A DNA stretch of 64,000 bases, taken from Chrysaora quinquecirrha. Lineage: Eukaryota > Cnidaria > Scyphozoa > Semaeostomeae > Pelagiidae. The notes below the pieces were generated by a model, which made no database searches, was not told the DNA's origin, and worked only from the letters and a program-made list of their open reading frames with translations. Below, one piece after another: positions 42,323 through 57,900 of this stretch (its first letter is position 1; every line of letters starts with the position of its first letter). The stretch lies in contig JACTAT010000043.1 of assembly GCA_014526335.1 (NCBI GenBank), positions 1,030,302 to 1,094,301 on the forward strand, given 5' to 3'. A program made the position numbers and the translations under genes.

Positions 42323-45300
42323 CTATTGAAAAAGATAGAATTACCAAGAAAAACTTTAAATATTGTTTGAGAGGCCGTTGTATGAATGAGTCTTGAAGTA
42401 CAAAAGAAAAAAGAAAGCAAAACAAACCTTTTTGAGTTATAAAATTTCGTAGATCATCTAGCTGGATGTTCAGAAGTCTTAGCTGGAATTAAGCGTATGT
42501 AAATTATCAAGGATATATAAAGTATCACGGAGAAAAATTTAAGTCAATTCCAAATCATGTCTATCTTATGAAAGCTTAAATGTTTTAAAAAGACGATTAG
42601 ATAAATGAAACAATACTTTAGCGAGGGAATTTTTGTGCAGGATTTGTTTTTCTTTCGACCTTGTTCTGTAAAGCTTCTCATCATCTGATAAGATCTGTTT
42701 AATGAAATAAAGATGAGGCTGTCAAAGGTAAAAATCAAATTAAAACCTAGTCCACGGCTATAAATTGCTACATCATGCATGTAATATCAAAATAGTCGGA
42801 TTTCGCCATAAATTAGCTTTCACTACTAGTTCCCTAAGAAGAAATTTTATAATAAATCTAATAACTTTACTAAAGAGAATTCTGAAATACTCGTCAATTT
42901 GTACCTTTGCAGCATCTGTTACTTGACGTTGGAGATCACAGTCTTTCTTTAAATTCTGTAATTTCTGCAAAAAAGAAAAACGATGGAAAATGAGAACGAA
43001 TTACAACTCAACTGTAAAGATGTTTTGCATTGCGTCATTCCATTCTAATTGCAAATAAAAATAAATATGTCAGCGAAATGAAATGAAACATTGCAGATGC
43101 TTTTGCTGAATAGCTCAGTTTGTACAGCGATTGGACAGAAACGATGCGGAATGTTAAGATCCCACATAGCTGAAAACTTCGAGTTGGGGCCATGTAGAGA
43201 CCTTGTTACATCTTTCCTTGTTTGCAGTGCTAGAATTCTCTATCAACGTAATAGCTGGTGGTGAATTTCAACACATGCAATACCATCATATAAGAGATTG
43301 ATATTGCTGCTGGCTTAATGTCGATGACGAGGATTAAATCTGTAACTACAGGATATTCCAAAAAAGGAACCCGCTTTAAAAACTGTTTGTCCCCGTTTTT
43401 TCTTTTCAATGAACAGTAACTTCAAGGCAAACAAAATATCAGAATACTTACTCTATATAACAAATCTCGTGGGTAAAAGGATGAGTTTGCATATTTTTTC
43501 TTTATAATAATATGATGCAATAAATTTCATTGATAAGTAACGCATTTCATGCCATTGAAGATTGTCTGGCGTTTGGATAAGTTACAGCAAGGGTTTATTG
43601 TTACAAAAATCGATCAGTTCAGGCCAAGGGTTCGAAAAATGATGAAATCAGACGGACAACATATTGAAAGTTTGATATAAACACCCTTGAAAACAATGTT
43701 TATGTTTAGTTGTGCTTTTAGAAGTGCGTATTTGGCTTGGCTGTTTTTGTGTTGACTACAAAATGTTGGGCCCAAAAATTTATTTCCTTACTAGTGTTAT
43801 TCATAAAGTACAGCATTATAAAATAATGTCCGTATAATTCTTATTCTTTGAAAATTATGCGTACTACATTTGATGCTCAAACATTAAATTTTGACTGCGG
43901 TAAGAAGGTTTTCTTTACCGGGTTCCTTCGTTTGGAACACCCTGTATTTCTAACTATAGCCAGTGGCTAGAATTCGGTGGTATTGGTCCTGTGTGGCAAC
44001 GTACTAGTTTTACCCGACTTCAAGTATAATTTTTGCCTTCGTGACCCCTTCAGTTCATCTTGCACTGCAGAAGAATATCACAAATAGTTTTTTCAAGCAA
44101 GCTGAAAATTAATAGAAGGTGTACGTATATACCGATATACGCTCATCTTAGAAACTGATATCTATTTTTGTCTGGGAAGTTTCAAAAGGCCTTCTGCTCC
44201 AGTGTTCTAAGCATTAATTCTGTTTGTTACAGTTTCTAACGATTCTGTTAGTTTGTTGCAAAGCAAGAGTGGCTAGAGATGGAAAAGACACATGAATTAA
44301 TTACTTTTCAATAAAACATACTTGTATATTTCAGAACTGCGATAAACAGCGGGAACATTTTCGGGCATACTCAAAAACTTTCTTCGTCTGACAAAAGCCT
44401 TTAAGTATGCCCGAAAATGTTTCCGCTGTTTATCGCAATTCTGAAGTTTCGTAATACTCAAAAACTATTCACTTACATATTTCTTATAATCAAATTCATT
44501 TTCAAGCTTGAATCTTCTCCAATCCTTTCCATTTTCATCAAGATAGCAGTCTTCACGAAAGCCATCTTTTACGTCGAAAACATTTGTCAAATCCTTAGAC
44601 AAAGAAAGTTCATAATATAGTTATCCATAATAATGCGAAATTCGCATAAATCAGTGATAAAACTATCGATGACAGCCAATTCTCTAGAGATGCAAATTGC
44701 CATAAAAAGCTGTGGTCCATAGTTTGGTTTTACTTACTGTCCTAGGTAAAAACCCGAAAAATAAACCTTCGTCAAAGGGAACATAGATCATTTGGTTTTG
44801 GCTATCTATGCACCTATGCGTGAATTCAAAAGAACTGCTTAAGCCATTCTGTCAGATTTTCTAGAAATATTGTCGATGCGCTGTGCACCTTAGGCCATGA
44901 AACGATCTTACAGAGTAACTACACTTTTAGAAGCATTCGTTCAAATCGGGGATTTCTCCACCAGCATGCGGGCTTAAAATGCATAACATATGTCTTATGC
45001 AGCTCCAACAGTTAGTCAGGAAACGTAATAGTAAAGCAAAACTTCGTAATCCAACAGAGAGATGTTGACAGGTATTCACAGAAATATTTGCAGAGATGGT
45101 TAAAGGGATGTTTACATAACTTACCGATTCCCATAACGAAATTTTATTCAGCTGTTTTTTCCTTTCATGAAGACGTTTTTCCAGAAATTGTTTACGAAGT
45201 TTAAGAGCAGAGACAAGCTGACCAGAGACTCCCAAGTTAAGTTCTGCAAAAATAAGCCTTTTTAGACACGATACTTTACATGTAAACCTGATAGAGACAA

Positions 45301-48300
45301 AAAGCTAAAAATGGCCCGTAGAATTCCGAACGTCTACAACTGATACAAAAAGGAAAACTCAAAAATCAAAGAAAAAAACCCGAACTAGAAGTATTCACTA
45401 TTTTCTTGGACAAAGTTAAAAGGATAAATTTATACAAAGCAATGAAGGTGTATCTTCATGGGTTTTTGTGCAAAGGATGTAAGTGTTGTAGTATTCTTTT
45501 ACTTCTGAAAATTGGAAATAAACGAACTCTTTTGTTCTCAGTGCGAAATATCAACCTTGGCTTTGCAGCAGCAAAGCACCCAGACAGACTCTACAGAGAG
45601 AAGCTTTTTTTGCAAAATTAGAGATTAACTACATTCGACTTAGCTACAAGGCTTGCTCATCATATGGGCTTGACTGCTATTTGGAAACAAAGCCGCATCT
45701 GAATAGGATGCTTTGATAGATTTAGAATCGGCTTGTCAAACATTACTAGTATATACCTAAGATCGTACAAAAGAAAAAGTACTTCTTCCGCAGTATATAG
45801 ATAGCAAAGTGTAACGAGTGAGGAGAATAATCAAACAGGTTGGATATTTCGCGTTCGACCATGAATGACATTTTAATTAAGCAAAGTCTGCGGCACACAG
45901 GAGGAAAATTTCTCAAATGAAGGCCTATACCAGGTGGAGCTTGTAAGCCCGCTGTTTCCGAGGAGGTGTTGATTCAATTAACGAAGTTCACCACGTGTGT
46001 GATCGGTGGAGTTCAGATTTAAAAATAAAATTGATCGCAAAATTGAGTTGCTGTTTCACGAGAAGCCCTTCAAAACTAGCGCTGACCATATAATTGTTGC
46101 TTCCACGAAGGCGATTTTTTTTGCCTCCACTTTTTGCTACTACTGAGATTATAACAACTGGCGCTGCAACATCATTTCAAGCTCACCTTCACCTTCACCT
46201 ACATTCAACCTTTTTCGGCATGCTTTTGACGTTAGTGTGTGAACCGAAGAATCTTTAAACATGTCTTAACATGTTTATACTTTTTATCACAATTTTAAAC
46301 TCAGACTGCTGATTAACTGCTGGCGGAAGCTACAATAGGAATTCTTGCCAAATCTTCCACTAACCGTTGACGCAATACTATATTCCCAACGACGTGCATT
46401 GGCTTTGTCACAAAAATATAACGATTCACTAACGGCGGTTACAACTACATAGAAAGCAGGCTGAGCTGTAATATGAATACTTAAATATGAAGCTAGAAAA
46501 TAAAAGTTAAACAAAAACGACATTCTCACCTTTTTCTGATGGTAAGTGATTGTAGCCACTACTTTGAGAGACTTCTGAATCAGAAGATAGCGCCAAAGAA
46601 GAAGTTGATCTTGTCAGCTCTCTTGCAATGTCTTTTACCGTTCTTCTACTGTCGTCAGCCTTTAGAAAAAAAATGGTTTACAACAAGTGGAAGGTGAAAA
46701 AGCAAAATTTTACCCTTGCCTGCTAGATTGTTTCACAACACTTTTGTCTCACTCAGAAAAGATTTTACAAAATAAATAAACCAAGAGCACTATTACACAG
46801 CAGATAAAGTCGTAAACAAAATAGTGTACTGGCGCAGTGTTTTGCATTCATGCTTTAATGGTAGAGATCATCCAAACAGTCGTAGGATAATCATTGAAGC
46901 CACAGAGATAGGCTACGCACTAGAAGAAAAGATAAATTTTGCTTCTGAGAAGTTTTCTTCTCTGTGCGTAAAATCTACAAAATGAAGATTACCAGGGAAA
47001 AGTGCAAGGCTTTCACAACAAGTATTAACTGATAGTTGTATCCATTAACATTTCTCTTTTTCTTCACTGTTTATAATCACACACCGCATTATTTAGTGAA
47101 GGTACGATATTTAACTTTATTGGGATTGTTTATAGTCATACGCTGTAGTATTGAGTAAAGACAAGGGTATATAAAAAGTTCCAGCAATGATTCCTAAGAA
47201 CGGTCATGCATAAGCTGGGGTCCTCTTTTCTGCAACGGTCGTTGTCTTCATATCATTTTTAAAAATGCCAGGGCAGGAAATTCATAATCTAGAATCGTGA
47301 CATACATTCCCAGCAGCAATTATAAGATAATTCAATCTACGATGACGCTACACCCGTAAATTTGCGGGCAATCAGTCTGCACACCAGACTACGAGGTAAA
47401 AATTGTTAAAGTGACGCAATTTAAAACTATAGTGTAGTATATGTATAAGAAATTGTACCTGGGGACTCCTGCTATTCACATAAAGTTGATGGTATCCAAC
47501 AGAAATTGACCAGGCCTCTCTACAGTCTATTGAACTGGCAAGGGACCAAGTTACAACATCTAATTTTTGGCCTGATCGATTGCGAATAGTTGAGTATCTT
47601 GAACAGAACACATATAGATTAGTTATTTTTATGTAAAGGCTACTCTATTGGACAAGTTATAGAGTTACAAGGCAGGCTGAATTTCTTTATCTGACAAAGC
47701 ATAAAGTTTCGGTTGTGACAATAGTGTGAAGTTCAAAATATATGTACCAAATTGAACACTGTATTAAGAGTTTTACCTTCCAAGACTGCTTATGCTGTTA
47801 TTCGAACCAGTTCTGCAAATACGGAAAAAATCGTGACTTTAAAGAGGGTCACCGATTAATGGAAAAAGCAAGCATGATAATGTTCCAATGACGAAGAATG
47901 AGGAAAAAGAAACAGAGGAAACATTACCTTGAAAGATTTCTGATCTCTATTGAGAATTTCTTATCCCGGTAGAACAGGTTCTCTATTCTGTTCCAAGTGT
48001 AAATCTGATGAAGAATATGAATTTTGAGAATTAAAAAAAAAAATAAAACGCTTAGACGAAAATGAAAATTAACTTGCATAAAAACTACAAAGATGAATAA
48101 ATTTTAAATGCAGCAAAAAAACTTTACGAGGATATCTTCACCATGGGAGGATATAAAAATATTTCATATTTATCGTTACCTCTTTCGTATCGTTTGTTTC
48201 TTCAAGATCATAGAGACCAACGCCTCTGTGGCTAACTCCCAACCTCCAGGAAATGTCATTTTTGTCCTTAGATTACAATGAGGAAATTCAGGTTTTATTG

Positions 48301-51300
48301 TAACGTTACATGACAGAATCAGATTAATTCAGATGCTTTTGGACTGGACAAGCTATTTATGTATTTTTTAACTCAAGAAAGAAACCAACTGAAGGCAGAA
48401 GCATTAGCACGTACTGGCCTATGTAATTCGAAATAAGTCAAAAGTTGCCCTACTCAAAAATTTTGATTCTTATTTATTTTCTGGTTTGTCAAGAATTTCT
48501 GATTACCGAAATTATTCTTAAAAATGTATCCGAGTTGGTCGTGGTTGAAGCACAGTAAAATGAGTGAAAAAGAGAGGGCGAGGCTTGCTCGATCTGTTGA
48601 AAAGGCACGAGCTTTAGTCAATTCTGGAAATTACTAAAAACAAAGAAATTTGTTGCTATTTGAAGGAAAGACTAAATTCGGTTTGCAAAATTAAATCAAG
48701 GGAAGAGGGAGTGGGTTTGCTTGTTAAAGCTTCTTCCATCACTCAGCATCCTCAGCAAAGAACTTTTTGACAAAATGCCCGAATGAAACATTATTGACTC
48801 GTTAATTGGGTGAGTGATATGGTCGTGTATGTGAATTTAAGACTTTCAGAGACGTCTTTTTCTTGTCCTTAAAAGGGGGAGTTTCGATCCCGGTATCTCT
48901 AAAGGGGAGACGCTCTGGGTTTTCATTTAAACGTAATAATCGAGTTTTTGCGTTTAAGTCATTCCTTGGTGTGTACTTTCACCGAAGAATAAACGAACGC
49001 TTAGGAAACTGTGATAAATAGTTACTTCAGTCAAAGCAAAGTCTTGCAGATTTCGAATATAATCAGAAAAAATTTGTTAAGATAATCACATGACATCAAA
49101 TAATCTCAAAATTCTAATCAGAGATATGAGTGTAATGAGAAATTTTGAAGCTTTGTTATTGCATTTCTGCAGTTCTGATAATTTCCAACGTATACAGAGG
49201 TATCCTAAATAATTTTTAAGGTGATAGTCACAATTATATTCATGCTGTTGAAGTTTTTCATGTGCAGTGTTTTATTTCTGGTTCCTTCAAAAAACTCTGG
49301 ACTTTTGTCAATATGGGTGGGTCATGCACAACAGAGCGAAAGGGGATAAAAAATTAGGCCTACATGAGAAAAAATTTTAACCTTGTCGGCAGCGTTATAT
49401 TCTTCGCAGAAAGAAGAGAGCTCAAAAATATAGGTGAAATGATGAAATTTTTGGACAAAATGTATCCTTCCTAGTCTTGTATTCGTGAAAACGTCTTGCA
49501 GTCAAACAGAATGTTCCTAATTACCTTAACATTAAAGAACTGAATACCATACATTGGCAGTCTTTCTACAATATTCAGGTAGCTGAAAGGTAAAATGAGG
49601 CGAGGAGTTGTCATTGTTAACCTGTTGTTCTTCGAGTTGCAAGAACTCTAGAACTGAGAAACGGAATTAAAAAGTATTCGTGAAAGATATAAAATACCTT
49701 AGTTGAATTTTTAGTACTTTTAAAGAGCAGGTTGCTTAATGGGACACGAGATATTGACGAGTTTAAAAAAGAAACAAACAGCCACAGCATCTGAATGCAG
49801 CACGGAATGCAAAAAGTTCATCATATTTCTGCAATAACAGACGAAAGTGGAATATGTTTTAGATATTGCTTCTTGCTTGTAAAGAAGAATAATTGAAGCT
49901 GAATGACTGCTTCTTGTACTTTGAAACAGATGAGGATTATGGAATTGCTAGATCAGATAATTTTGCTACATCTTACTTGTCAATATACGTGAGCAAAAAA
50001 ATATCAGAGCAGCAAAGCGTCTGTTATCTTCAGTCACACATAAAAACAATCTTAAACAGAAAATTTTCGATCTTCCAAGTAAATGTAACTGATGGTTCAA
50101 TACGTACTTGATAATGGCATCACCTCTTGGAAGACCAGACATTCTTTTGTAATGTGAAACAATTTCATTCAGACTGTCGAATAAGAAACTTTGCATGAAA
50201 CATAAAATTGTTGGTAGAAAAATTACAAAAAATGCTATTTAATATTTCAACAATAGTTTGTTGAATCTGTTCGTTGACAAATTTACCTGCCATTAACTGT
50301 AGTTACATCCGTTGCATTGTTTGGTAGAAGTTTGACGGTGCTGAAATCGTCGTATGTTATGGATTCGCTGTAAAAAGTATATTTAGTACAATTCATCAAT
50401 TGTTAGTTAACTCTAAAATATTAAATGAAGAGAAGGCTGGTTCCTTGAAAGTCTATTAAAGGGAAATAATTACCTTTGTTTCTTCATATTTTTCATGAAT
50501 AGCAAACACTAGGTTAGATTTTTCCAAGGCATAGCCGAAACACAAGAAAGAGAAACCAGAGGAGAGCCTTGGGATTTATGACTTTGAGAGTAACCCGGGG
50601 ATTTCACTGAGCTACATCCCTCAGTGGAAACGTCGTTGGGTTCCTATTCATGGAAACCAGCTTGGAATCCAAACTATCTAATAAATCTATTGTTGTTTTT
50701 TATGGATAAGGAAGAATCTGTATAGATCAAGAATAAAGCAGAGGAATGTATAGCAGGAAAGAAGTATAAACACTTGGATAAAGCAGGCAAGAACAATATT
50801 CCATAACAAAGTACCTTATATAATCACCATTTTTTGCCTAAAATAGAAAATTTAAGGTGCATCAAAACTTTGAAAGTACTAGTGCGGTCGTAAACATGCA
50901 GTAGGTAATCAAATGTTCTTCAGGTTGTGTAAAATTTTGAGGACATGCAGTCGACAGCTTCAAACAAAATAAAATCCGAATGCAAATTGCAGCTGTTTCT
51001 CTTCGAGCAGCTCCTCGCTGAACATGCAGCTACACAAAGAAATTCTCAACACTCGCAGATGAACCTTGAACCTCAACCTCTGGTGGAACGCAGACATATG
51101 TAGAGAAAGGACTAAAGGAGGGAAGAAAGGAATATATACAAATCCCATTTCCGTACAAAACTGCGTAACAAAATGGCTCTGCAAATTGATCATTGATTTC
51201 CGTCGAAATTATAGATCAATAATTACAAAATAATATATAACGCCAGGAATTTCATAAAAATTTCAAAAATTTGTTTAAGGAGAAATTTTTGCCAGCTTTG

Positions 51301-51883
51301 ACTGATTGGAGCTAGACACTTGCACCATAATGTTTCTATATGCGAATTTCGAGTCGGACTTTATAAGAAGATAATTGTAGCCCTTATTTGCATAAGAAGA
51401 CGTCCTCGAATATAAGCTACCCGCGAATAAAATCCGCACTCATGTAAGATTATAAATTAATAGAAGCCACCCTTCAAAGGAAGCAGCACTCGCACAGCAT
51501 TAGAGTTTTGGTAAAATGTTTTTGATTCATTGTGATTTTTCTTCTATTCCTGAATATAAATTTGTTTACTATGTCATCAACAATTAAAAAGAAGCAGCCC
51601 TTGAATAGAAGCCGTTATAAAACTATAAAACCGCTATAAAACTCGTTATAAAACCGTTATAAAACCGTCATAAAACTCGCCAAAAATAAAAGCTCTTGTT
51701 TCCATTCCAGAAAATACGGTATATAGATTTTGGGAGTGGAGCTACTCCTATCTGTACAGATTTTATACGTAATATAAAGTGATACTACGAAGTATGACAA
51801 TAAAGATGGTGAACATGATGTTGATTATTTTGTAAATATTGATAACGATAATGGTGATAATGACGATGATGATGGTGATGATT

Positions 51884-51923
<40 letters not shown>

Positions 51924-54900
51924 CGATAACTCATTCTTCCTACACTCCTAAAAGCAGGGCTTTATTTCTCTGTTTGGTGGTCATGGCCTTGTTTGAGCAA
52001 ATGACTTTGCTGGTGTTTGGTAATTTTGCATTTTTATGTCTGATGAAAAAAATTGATTAATGCAAATTATAAAAACATTAACTAACCTGCATAACGTAGG
52101 CCGCCAGTAAAAACATTGTTTTGTAATCACAGAATAGATTCCCCTGTGTAAAATAAATTAGTTATTTTAGACAGAAAGAAGAAAATCATTCAGTATGCTT
52201 GCAGGTTGTTAAAGAGCTATCTAAATACTAACATGAGAAATAGCTGGAATCACCTGTATTATTGATTTGATTGCTTGCAGATAAAACAGCTCAACTGTAT
52301 TTGATTCTTTTAGGAATGTAAAACTAGGAACGTAGAGCCTAAAAGAAAAAAATGTTTGTAATACTGAGACTCATTCCTCATTCCATGATATTCCTCAGAT
52401 TCCTCAAAAATAGCGGAGCAACTGCATTTGTTAAGAAGTATAAATCACGACAAGAAAAAATTCTTCACCTCACACCAAACATTAGATTAATAGGACTCAT
52501 ATTCTTTTGAAAGCTGTGATCCAACACTTTCTTCTCTGGTCTGAGCCATTTCTTTTGACTCCTGAGTCATGAAAATAAAGAATTTCCAAAATTTAGACAT
52601 AGGGGTTGATTTCTACAATTAAGAATACATGTATTCTTGTCGTGACTGAACTGTAAATCGTGTCTTGGAACTTTAATGACTATTTCATTATTTTTGTTTT
52701 AGTTAAAGACTCTTTAAGTAATCTTTATTATGCAAATTAGATAATCCCATGACAGTACAGTAGTGAGGAAGAAACTAGGGAATTTAGGGAGTAGCAGATT
52801 GAATACAGATCGAGAATAAAACATTGAGAATTGAGAATAAGTTCAAGATAGAAACAGATAGAATCAAAGGAGAACCAACGTCAAGAATCCTTATTAGAAG
52901 TCCAAACTGAATTCAGATAGATTGATAGGGTATTTTCTTTTCTTCATTTTTTAATAAAATTTCACTGCTTAGTCAATATTCGCTGGTACATTTAAAAATT
53001 ATCAAAAGCTTCATACTCCTATGTGTTTTATTGACTCGTCACGCTAAAAGGCCTATCCAATTTGCCTATAAGAAAGTTGAGTCACAAAGATTCATAACAT
53101 TTGGTGCCGTGAGCCGGGAGGTAAAGTTGGAGTAGGCCAAAAGATGGGTCTTGAAAGGGCCAAGCCCAACACGCAGAACCAGCGGAATCCGCGGAATTTA
53201 TTTTCCGTGAATTCGCGTTCCGCATGTCCTCGCGGTATAGGGCGAAAAACTAAAACGCGGAACTCGCGGAACTGTTTCTGAAATGTTTTTAAATTGCGTA
53301 TTTAGCTAAGATTTTACTACGACTCTTTGAAGTTCTATTCCACTTTATTTCACTACTAAACTTCAATCGAAAACACCTTTGTACAGCAGTAATGATCGAG
53401 AAAACTGCTATTTCATTTGTTTGCGAACAGATGATGATGTAAAATTTCACCATCGAGCTCTACACGCATTGGGGAAAACACAAGAGCAATATTCTGACGT
53501 TTTCGTTCCTATGTTAGAAAGCAAACTTCCTGAAAAAATTCGTGTAGCAGTACTGGCAAATAAGAAAGGCAAATGGGATATGGACAAACTTTTAGAAGCT
53601 CTGGCTACACAAATCAATATCAGAGAAATAAGTAAACCAGTTAACCCTCAGAAAAGAGATAGTGAGCCAACAAAAAGATCATATCCAACTACAGCCAGTG
53701 CACTGCTAGTACAATGTGAAAGAAGCCAATGTGTATTTTGTTATCTTGAGTAATCATATCAGTGAAGATTGCAAGAAAGTTTCAGATATCAATGAGAGAA
53801 AAGGCCTGATAACAAAGTATAGAAGTTGTTTCGTGTGCTTGAAAAGAGAACATGAGGCAAAGGAGTGCAGGTCAAGCAGCAAATATTCAAAATGCACCAA
53901 AAGACATCACGTTAGCATATGTGAGAAAGATAAACAAGGAGAAGAAGTGGTGAGTCCAGGATTGCATGTGAAAATGAAAACAAGCAAAGCCGTAATAAGA
54001 ACTGAGGGAGGAAAATCTGCTGTGAGACTCAGGATGTTTAAAGATATTTTAGAAGATCAACTATAGTCAAAATGCTTGGTGTAAAGCCAGTGAAAAAGGA
54101 AAGTATAACCAGTTTTGGAGAAATGAATTCTGAAGAAAGATACTGCAATATCTTCGAAATTGATGTTCAGTCACTTAAGGGAAGGACTGGCATTAAAGTC
54201 AATATTGCAGAATACCTGTTATATCTCATGGGTTGAGAAACAAGCATGTGGAGAAATGAAAGAGGAGTATATGTACTTAAAGGAACTTTGGTTTTCAGAT
54301 ATAAATGAAAGAGAGACTCTAGAAATAGACATTCTCATCGGAGTGGGTTATCTCTGGGAATTCTAAACTGGAGGCATTGTACCGGGGAAGATTGGTCACC
54401 CTGTATCAATAGAAACCAAACTAGGGTCTGTACTCTCCGGACCACTAAAGGGAGCTCCAGAGGAACAAGTAATTGTGAATCTCTGCATCAGTGACAAAAC
54501 GGAAAAAACTAATCAAATTCAGAAACCCTGAGACCTGAATTCAATTGGAATCAGAGAAAAAGATAGTGTTCACGAGGAGCTAATTGATGAAATAAAGTTC
54601 AATGGTAGTAGATACAGTGTCAAGCTACCTTGGAAAGAGAAAGATGCTGAAGTACCTAATAATAATAAGCTTGCAATGGAACGACTTAAGGGAACATACA
54701 AGACATTGCAAAGAGAACCAGAGATTATGTAAGAGTATTTCTGAAATTCAGCACTTTAACAATAGCTAATAATTCATCCGAAGCGAAGAAAATAACTAAG
54801 AGATCAGTTCTTAGTGTGATTGCTAAGGCCTATGATCCCATACGTATAATAAGCCCAGTACTTGTACAAGCCAAGATAATTTTACAAGAAATATGTAAAT

Positions 54901-57900
54901 CAAAGATAGACCAGGATGAAGAACTATAAAGAAATCTGAAAGGAATATGGATGAATTGGTTGAAAAACTTGTACCAAGCTGAAGAAATAACCATAAACAG
55001 ATCAATATATTGTGGACTAAATGAAAGAATAAAGGAAATCAACATTTGTGGTTTCAGTGACGCAAGCACTAAAGCTTATTGTGCTGTTGACTACTTGGCA
55101 GTCTACACAGATACAGGATGTAACATCACGTTGATTACATCAAAGACAAGAGTTGCGCCTTAAAAGGAAATTTCAATCCCTCGACTAGAATTAACCGCTG
55201 CTAGATTGCTGGTCACGCTTAAAGAATCAGTGAAAGAGGCATTAAACTCTAAGATTGCAATCCAGAGCAGTCACTTATGGACTGATGGCATGACCAAACT
55301 TTACTGGATACAAAATAAAAATGAGTGGAAACAATATGTTTCAAGCAGAGTTAAGGAAATTCTAGTAAAGATAATCCAGCCGACCTCGGCAGCAGAGGAT
55401 CAAGGGCTACAGATCTTAAAGAAAATAAATTATGGTAGCACGGACCAAGCTGGCTAGAAGCAATAAATGAATGGCCAGACTCGAAAATAGTGAAAGAACC
55501 AGAAGAATGCAAAACAGAAGAAAAGAAAGAGACAGAGCAAGTTCTCTTATTGATTGATAAAGACCTAGAAGATAAAGATATCGACCTGATTAAGTATACA
55601 GTAAAAACAAGCAAATAAGAACCAAAAATTAAGAGCCAGTGTCCTAGTCGTTCTTAAATTTTCTCCAAATATGAAAGGGATGAGGAATACAAAAGCCCAA
55701 AAAAGTGGACAAGCTTGATCAGTGGACATCCAGGCAGTGATTCCAATAATCTCCAATAATCCAATAAGTCATTATGCACAAGGTTTGGTCATTTTAAGTT
55801 TATCGGTCAAGTGATTTTGACTGTCTTGGTTCTTAAACGACTGGTTCGTAAAATGCGGGTTTTTACTGCAGCACAGCGAGAAGAGCAATAAGAGCTGTTG
55901 CTTACATTTTAAGATTCAAGAACAATTTAAAGGCTGCCATACACAAATAAGGAAGAGTTGCAGACAGATTAACTGTAGCAGAGTTAAAAGAATCAAAGAA
56001 TCTATTGATAAAATAAGCTCAGAAAGGTATGAAGTGAGACCAAAGTTCAAGAAAATAGAGAAACAACTATGTCTTAAAGAGCCTAACGATGGACTATTAA
56101 AATGTCAGGGAGATTATCGAATGCGGAGATTCCAAAGGACTCAAAGGAACCGTGTCACCAAAGTATCATCGATAGACAGAGTTGATTATGTTGAGAGCAC
56201 ACGATAGAACAAGACACGGAGGAGTTCGAGAGACGTTGGCTTAGTCGAGGAGTGAGTTTTGGGTACCTCAAGCCAGACAGCAAATCAGAAAGATAATAAA
56301 AGGTGCGTCACTTGCCGCAGATATGAAGGAAAGCTTTACTGTGTTCTAGAATCACTAGAATTTCGAGTGAAACAGTCGAGACGATTCCGTAATATTGGAT
56401 TTGATTTTGCTGGGTCAATGTTTGTTAAGCATGGTAGAGGCTCCAAGAAAGAAAATTTGTGTTTGTTTACTTGTGGAGTCACAAGGGGAGTACATTTGAA
56501 CGATGGAGTACTTTGCCAAAATATATGTCACGAAGCTATTCTATCGTCCGAAGATTCCTCGCAGTTCTTATTAGCATAACCAGATATTTTAGCTGGAAAA
56601 TCTAGAGGGAAAATGAGAGTAAACCAGAGGATGGTCTAGGATTTAGTTAGGGAGGGTTGCTAGATTGGCGTAAAATAAGATCGAGAGAGGCGTCAAAAGT
56701 GGGAATCACTAAATCAACAACTGACGATAAATAGCTACGAAAATGTAAACATACAAGTGATTTATCATAGCTGAGTTGTTGGCAGAAGATTCTTTAAGCT
56801 TTTATTCAGAAAAAAATTTTCTCGTGCAATCGAAGACTCTCAAATTCTCATTTGCAAAGGTAGTGGCCTGTCGCTGAGCAATCTAAGAGTGAAGCGTATA
56901 ATCCTTGATCAATATTGCTCCTCCAGGGGCAATAAGTTTATGTTAACCTTTATGCTGGAAGATGCAGGGATAAAACTATGACATAGGACTCGAGAATTTT
57001 GATTTACTAGAGACTGGTGATGCTGTGGCGAAGACAAGTGTTTCAGAATTGAGAATGATCTGCCAGAAGGCACAGCGCCAAATATTTCACATTTCATACT
57101 TGACAATGCCTAGAAATTAACATATGCCGAAAGAAGAGAAAAAAACGCATTGCTGCTTGAAGAGTGCAAGTTGAAGGGGCAATAAGAATTAAAACATTTC
57201 GAATAATGAAAACATTTTTCAAAGCTATCTGAAAAGAGTAATCAAGCTACTTCTTGGCGCATCAGTTGACAGCATCCATAAAGAGCTTCGCCAGGGTGCA
57301 GACGTGAGAGACAACAGAAACCAAGTTTCGAAGAAATTCCACTTAAACTTAGGGTGAATATGTTAAGAGAATGCAACCTCATCATGCAATTTCATTATTT
57401 CAAATAGTCCAGAAGGTAACTAATGAAAAGTTTGACCCCATTCTCCTTTACAAGCGTGACGTTGGTAGTCCAAGGTGAGCTGAATAAAGGATACCCTGTT
57501 GCTCATTTGATTTCACATCATAAAGATGAAGCTACCCTGGGATACTTTTTCGAAACAATCAAGAGATGTTGCAGCAGTGACTTAAAAAGTAAATGCGATG
57601 ATACGAGACTACGACAATACTGGATGGAGTGCATTCAGCTACATTTTGAGGCACATTATCTTCTCTCCAAATGGCATGTTCATTGATCTTACTTCAAAGA
57701 ACTTTATCTGAGTCGACTAGAGAAACGAGCCATGTGCTACAGTAATTTTCCGTATGCCATTAATCAAAACAGTAATGTAAATGCCAAAACAGTCACAAAC
57801 ATGTTTGTAGAGTCATTTCACAACAGACTAAAGACATACTACATGCAGAAAAAAAGGGGAAAACTTTTCAATGATATGCTAAACCTTCCTTGAACGTTAG

